From assembly GCA_938040325.1 (NCBI GenBank), contig CALHXW010000097.1, positions 1-35,421 of the forward strand: a stretch of DNA of 35,421 nucleotides, written 5' to 3'. Positions 32,292-35,421 of the stretch are shown one piece after another. The notes under the pieces were generated by a model. That model was not told where the DNA came from, ran no database searches, and worked only from the letters and a program-made list of their open reading frames with translations. Each line of letters starts with the position of its first letter. The stretch's first letter is position 1. A program made the translations under genes and the position numbers. Origin of the DNA: an uncultured bacterium. Lineage in GTDB: Bacteria; Myxococcota_A; UBA9042; PHBI01.

Positions 32292-34079
32292 TCAGTCGAG
32301 GTCACACGCGTCGCCAAAGCCATCGCCATCGGTGTCGGTTTGATCGGGGTTCGGGTCACTCGGGCAATTGTCGTCGAATCCATTCGTGAAGCCGTCGCCG
32401 TCCACATCATCGTCAGAGTCGTCGCAGACCCCGTCGCCGTCTTGGTCCGGGCAGCTCTCACCAGGGCACAGAAAGCCCGTAGCAGGCCCGTAGCAGGGGA
32501 CGGCCGCCGGCGTGCACTGGAGGTCGCAGCTGCCATTGCTGTAGTTGAAGCCAAACGACTTGCACGTGATGCAGTCACTGCCTAGCGCCAGAGTGCATGG
32601 ATCGCCGATCAGGTCACCGTTGATGTCTGCTTGGTCTGGGTTGGCGATGCCAGGGCAGTTGTCGTCAACGTTGGGCACGCCGTCGCCGTCGACGTCATCA
32701 TCGGACGAATCACAGATGCCGTCTGCGTCGAGGTCCGGGCAGCCTGGCCCGCACGGGCCCTCAAGTTGCTCCGGATTAGCAACGAGCGGGCAGTTGTCGC
32801 CCTCGTTGAGAATGCCGTCGCCGTCGGCGTCCGGGTCGCAGAGGTTGCCCAGACCGTCGTTGTCTCGGTCCTTCTGGTTGTCGTTCGGCGCTTTGGGGCA
32901 GTTGTCAGACTCGTTGAGCACGCCGTCGCCGTCGATGTCGTTGTCGACCTCGTCGCAGAAGCCGTCGCCGTCCTGATCTGGGCAGGTTGAGCCGGGGCAT
33001 GCAAGCCCGGTTGACGGTCCGTAGCAAGGAACGGCCGCAGGCGAGCACTCAGGCGCACACGCGCCATCGCTCCAGTTGAACCCGAGTGCCATGCAGGCGT
33101 CACAGCTGATGTTAGCGGCGTCGTCGCAGGCATCACCGAGACCGTCACTGTCGATGTCTGCTTGGTCAGGGTTCGGTACCGTCTCGCAGTTGTCGTCGCC
33201 GTTGCAGACGCCGTCTTGGTCATCATCGCCCAGGCCGCAGCCAGGGGGAATCTGCTCACAGGCGTCGCCTTCGCCATTGCCGTTGGCGTCTGCTTGGTCA
33301 GGGTTGGCGACGTCAGGGCAGTTGTCCTCGCTGTTGACGACGCCATCCCCATCGATGTCTTCGTCAACGTCGTCGCAGACTCCGTCGGCATCCACGTCAT
33401 CGCAAGGAGGAGCGATCGGACAACCATCGGCAGGCCCGTCCGGTCCGAAGCAGTAGGACCCATCGACGCAGCTGGCGGCACAGGTGCCGTCCGTCCAGTT
33501 GCAGCCAGCGGCTTGGCAGTCGCTACAACCCAAGCTTGAGTCACACGCCGCAATGTTGTCGCAGACGTCTCCGACACCGTCACCGTCGACATCGGACTGG
33601 TCGGCGTTCGCCACGTTCTGACAGTTGTCCTCTCCGTTGCACACGCCATCGTCGTCGTCGTCGCCAAGCCCGCAGCCTGGAGGCTCGACGACCACCGGTA
33701 CGCAAGCGCCCGCGTCGCAGGCGAGCGGCGCGCCGTCGCTCGGACAGTCGGCGTCCTCGACACAGTCGACCGTACACACGCCACCGACTTCAGCGGGCAC
33801 GTCGCCGCAGCCCCAACCCGCGCTGGCGTCGAGGCAGGTGGCGTCGGCCCCGCAGGGCGCAGCCTCCGCAGCATCACACACGACGGTGCATGCGCCACAG
33901 ACGCACACGCCGGTGGTTCCGCAGTCCGTGTCGGCGTTGCAGCTCATCAGAAAGTGAGACTCACCGTTGACGTTGATGGTCGTCGTCGCTGGGTCGTCAG
34001 CCTCAGAGAGGCAGGCGCTGACGGCCAGCATCGGCAACAGGCATGCCGCAGCGCACAGAGTTCGCAGTTGGTTGTTCAT
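32292..34079 (-). CDS. Lipoprotein with seven TSP3-type calcium repeats and three Cys modules
   Basis: The 595-residue product starts at ATG 34079 with AGGGAGAG upstream. It has a signal peptide and the lipobox AVSAC (Cys23). A Cys-rich region (~35-130) follows, then about seven thrombospondin type 3 units of the form DxDxDGxxDxxDNCPxxxNPDQxDxDxDGxGDxCD, which would bind many calcium ions. Between them are three copies of a ~45-residue Cys module: GCNWTDGTCAASC, GFNWSDGACAPEC and GFNYSNGSCDLQC, each followed by a CxGP motif and resembling PSI domains. The last two share most of their residues. The protein should sit on the cell surface, perhaps as a calcium-dependent adhesion or structural element. 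An open frame upstream to 34481 is a shadow of the regulator gene. It lies four bases after that gene. Confidence 0.88.
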   Translation of the reverse strand: MNNQLRTLCAAACLLPMLAVSACLSEADDPATTTINVNGESHFLMSCNADTDCGTTGVCVCGACTVVCDAAEAAPCGADATCLDASAGWGCGDVPAEVGGVCTVDCVEDADCPSDGAPLACDAGACVPVVVEPPGCGLGDDDDDGVCNGEDNCQNVANADQSDVDGDGVGDVCDNIAACDSSLGCSDCQAAGCNWTDGTCAASCVDGSYCFGPDGPADGCPIAPPCDDVDADGVCDDVDEDIDGDGVVNSEDNCPDVANPDQADANGNGEGDACEQIPPGCGLGDDDQDGVCNGDDNCETVPNPDQADIDSDGLGDACDDAANISCDACMALGFNWSDGACAPECSPAAVPCYGPSTGLACPGSTCPDQDGDGFCDEVDNDIDGDGVLNESDNCPKAPNDNQKDRDNDGLGNLCDPDADGDGILNEGDNCPLVANPEQLEGPCGPGCPDLDADGICDSSDDDVDGDGVPNVDDNCPGIANPDQADINGDLIGDPCTLALGSDCITCKSFGFNYSNGSCDLQCTPAAVPCYGPATGFLCPGESCPDQDGDGVCDDSDDDVDGDGFTNGFDDNCPSDPNPDQTDTDGDGFGDACDLD

Positions 34080-34083
34080 GGTC

Positions 34084-35073
34084 TCACTCTCCCTGGTCGA
34101 GCTCAGGCTCGACGGTCTTGGCTGACTGTCCAGCGTAGGTGGTGACGCGCTCGAAGGCCGGTGGCAGCCCGACGCGGTCGTTGTGGGCGCCGACGCGCTC
34201 TCGCAGAGCGCCCAGTGTGGTTCGGATGCGCGCGAGGGCTGCTCGAACTTCCTCTTCGTGGGGGTGGCCTGGCCAGATATCGAAGGACCACGTGCTGCCG
34301 CCCGACGCGCTCTGGCCGCCGTCCTGCAGCCGGCGACAGATGGTGGAGACCATGGCTTGATAGTGGTCGAAGACCGCCGCTTCCCAGCCAGCGTGGCTGT
34401 CGATGGGCACCAAAAAGGACGGCGCCACGTAGGTCGGCTCGTCTTCAGCAGCGCTAGCCACCTCGACGCGCTGCTCGGCAATCAGCTCTCGAAGCAGTCG
34501 CTGCAGGCGGTGAGGCTCGATGCGAAGATGCTCGACCAGCTCTTTAGCGGTGATCGGGCCCAGCCGGTAGACGCTCGCCCAGACCAGTGTCGGCGCACCA
34601 TCGGCGTCCCCGGCAGCGCCGATGCGCCCGAGGTCTTCGTCGCTTGCGAGCCGGTAGGCCACGGCATGCCCCGTGCCGGTCTTAAAGCACAGGCCGGTGT
34701 CCACGAGATCTCCGAGGATCCCCCGAACCATCGCTTCGTCGTCCCGGTGGAAGTGGTTGAGCAGCTCGGCCCGGGTCAGCAGCTCCCTCTGGCGCAGGAA
34801 CTCGTAGACCGCTTCCCACAGCGTGCGACCGCGCTCCGTTGCGCTCTCGGACAGCCGCCGAACCTTCTTTTGGTAGGTCCGAAGGGCCATCCCGAACATG
34901 TCTGCGACGACCTTCTTGCGCAGCCCTTGTGCCTCAAGCTCCTCGACCAGATCCAAGAACACCTGATTGGCGACGTGCGACAGCGGGGCCCGTCCACCCG
35001 AGCTCGTCGCGAGCTGGGCGAGCAGTACCGTGGTCTGCCGCACGATGGCTTCAATGAGGTGTTTCTCGTTCAA
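34084..35073 (-). CDS. Putative winged-helix transcriptional regulator
   Basis: The 329-residue cytoplasmic protein has no signal peptide. Residues ~52-75 (KKVVADMFGMALRTYQKKVRRL) look like a helix-turn-helix in which RTYQKKV is the recognition helix. Residues ~85-145 (LWEAVYEFLRQRELLTRAELLNHF...YRL) and ~160-215 (VYRLGPITAKELVEHLRIEPHRLQRLLRELI) have the pattern of two winged-helix units. The C-terminal ~100 residues are an uncharacterised helical or mixed domain. I do not recognise a named family. The start is TTG at 35073 with GGAG nine bases upstream; the next in-frame ATG is about 58 codons later, inside the helix-turn-helix. The tight coupling to the TSP3 lipoprotein suggests that it controls that gene or responds to the same signal. 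Confidence 0.7.
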   Translation of the reverse strand: MNEKHLIEAIVRQTTVLLAQLATSSGGRAPLSHVANQVFLDLVEELEAQGLRKKVVADMFGMALRTYQKKVRRLSESATERGRTLWEAVYEFLRQRELLTRAELLNHFHRDDEAMVRGILGDLVDTGLCFKTGTGHAVAYRLASDEDLGRIGAAGDADGAPTLVWASVYRLGPITAKELVEHLRIEPHRLQRLLRELIAEQRVEVASAAEDEPTYVAPSFLVPIDSHAGWEAAVFDHYQAMVSTICRRLQDGGQSASGGSTWSFDIWPGHPHEEEVRAALARIRTTLGALRERVGAHNDRVGLPPAFERVTTYAGQSAKTVEPELDQGE

Positions 35074-35421
35074 GTGCGAGTCTCCACAAGCGTTGAGATC
35101 CTGAGTTCACATGCATACTGAAGACCTATGCGAGCGGCGACTAGCGTCCAATTGTTCACCCCACCAAGACGCGCGTCGCTGCGGGCACGGCGCCGGCCCC
35201 GTAGCGCTTGATTTGGGTCTAGACGCACGAACATCGCGGATCTGCCGCGCTGGTCCGGCCTGGCGCCTTGCGCTAACCTCAAGGGGGCGCGACACATCGT
35301 CGTTTTCGTCAGTCCCGTCGACCACAAATCCTCGCTCGACCTCTCGTGAGACGTGCGGGCCACGCGAGAGTCCCCCATTGCCTACCACTGACCGAGAGCT
35401 CGTCATCCGGCTGTTGAGTGT
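35074..35421. other. Gene-free or uncertain right-end stretch
   Basis: No convincing coding region covers these 348 bases. Minus-strand frames at 35070-35378 and 35107-35406 have arginine-rich, non-protein-like translations and no good start. A plus-strand gene may begin at a TTG at 35378 (reading PTTDRELVIRLLS to the edge), which resembles the first residues of an ECF sigma factor, with a weak GAGAG upstream; too little is visible to call it. The region should carry the promoter for the regulator gene, but no hexamer pair is convincing. Confidence 0.4.

Noticed and set aside
34080..34481. N-terminal extension of the TSP3 lipoprotein frame
   Set aside because: It is a shadow of the regulator gene. 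The ATG at 34079 has a ribosome-binding site, signal peptide and lipobox.

Overview
The window is GC-rich DNA with CTC/CTG-type codon use. It looks like chromosomal sequence from the Myxococcota or a related former deltaproteobacterial lineage, possibly Bradymonadales-like. The evidence is a Hanks-type kinase with an AgmX/PglI-like C-terminal domain, several lipoproteins with Asp/Thr-rich or thrombospondin type 3 (TSP3) calcium-loop sequence, MopE-type Cys/Asp repeats, hyalin (HYR) repeats, and a giant secreted protein ending in a MYXO-CTERM-like tail. This is inference from families; no rRNA or other marker is present. No tRNA, rRNA, CRISPR array, insertion sequence or phage gene was recognised.

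Layout. 1-4663 (minus): a cation:proton antiporter, then a transmembrane Ser/Thr kinase with its own likely promoter, then a lipoprotein gene cut by the left edge. 4963-5409 (plus): a YqeY-family protein. 5410-5788: a gene-free stretch with two hairpins and a good promoter. 5789-19450 (plus): a 4553-residue surface or secreted mosaic protein (DUF11 repeats, a large propeller-like insert, more DUF11, MopE-like, Ig-like, HYR, TSP3, sorting tail). 19466-23037 (plus): a DUF2277 protein, an ADP-ribosylglycohydrolase/phosphatase fusion and a lipoprotein lipase. 23271-26991: a membrane-anchored alpha/beta-hydrolase-like protein (minus), a small lipoprotein (plus) and a secreted protein of unknown family (minus). 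27134-31915 (minus): a complete leuABCD operon with overlapping genes. 32000-32128 (minus): a short Leu-rich leader ORF just upstream of leuA. 32292-35073 (minus): a DNA-binding-type regulator followed four bases later by a TSP3-repeat lipoprotein. 35074-35421: no gene that can be supported.

How it fits together. Most of the window encodes the cell envelope: four predicted lipoproteins, a giant anchored protein, a secreted protein, a membrane-anchored hydrolase and a signalling kinase that spans the membrane. The metabolic island is the leucine pathway. The most notable observation is in front of leuA: a 42-codon leader peptide with a CTA-CTT-CTA leucine run, followed by segments that can form 1:2, 2:3 and 3:4 pairings in the classical attenuator arrangement. 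The supposed terminator lacks a U-run, so the mechanism is a prediction. Domain names come from recognised motifs read by eye; no database search was run.
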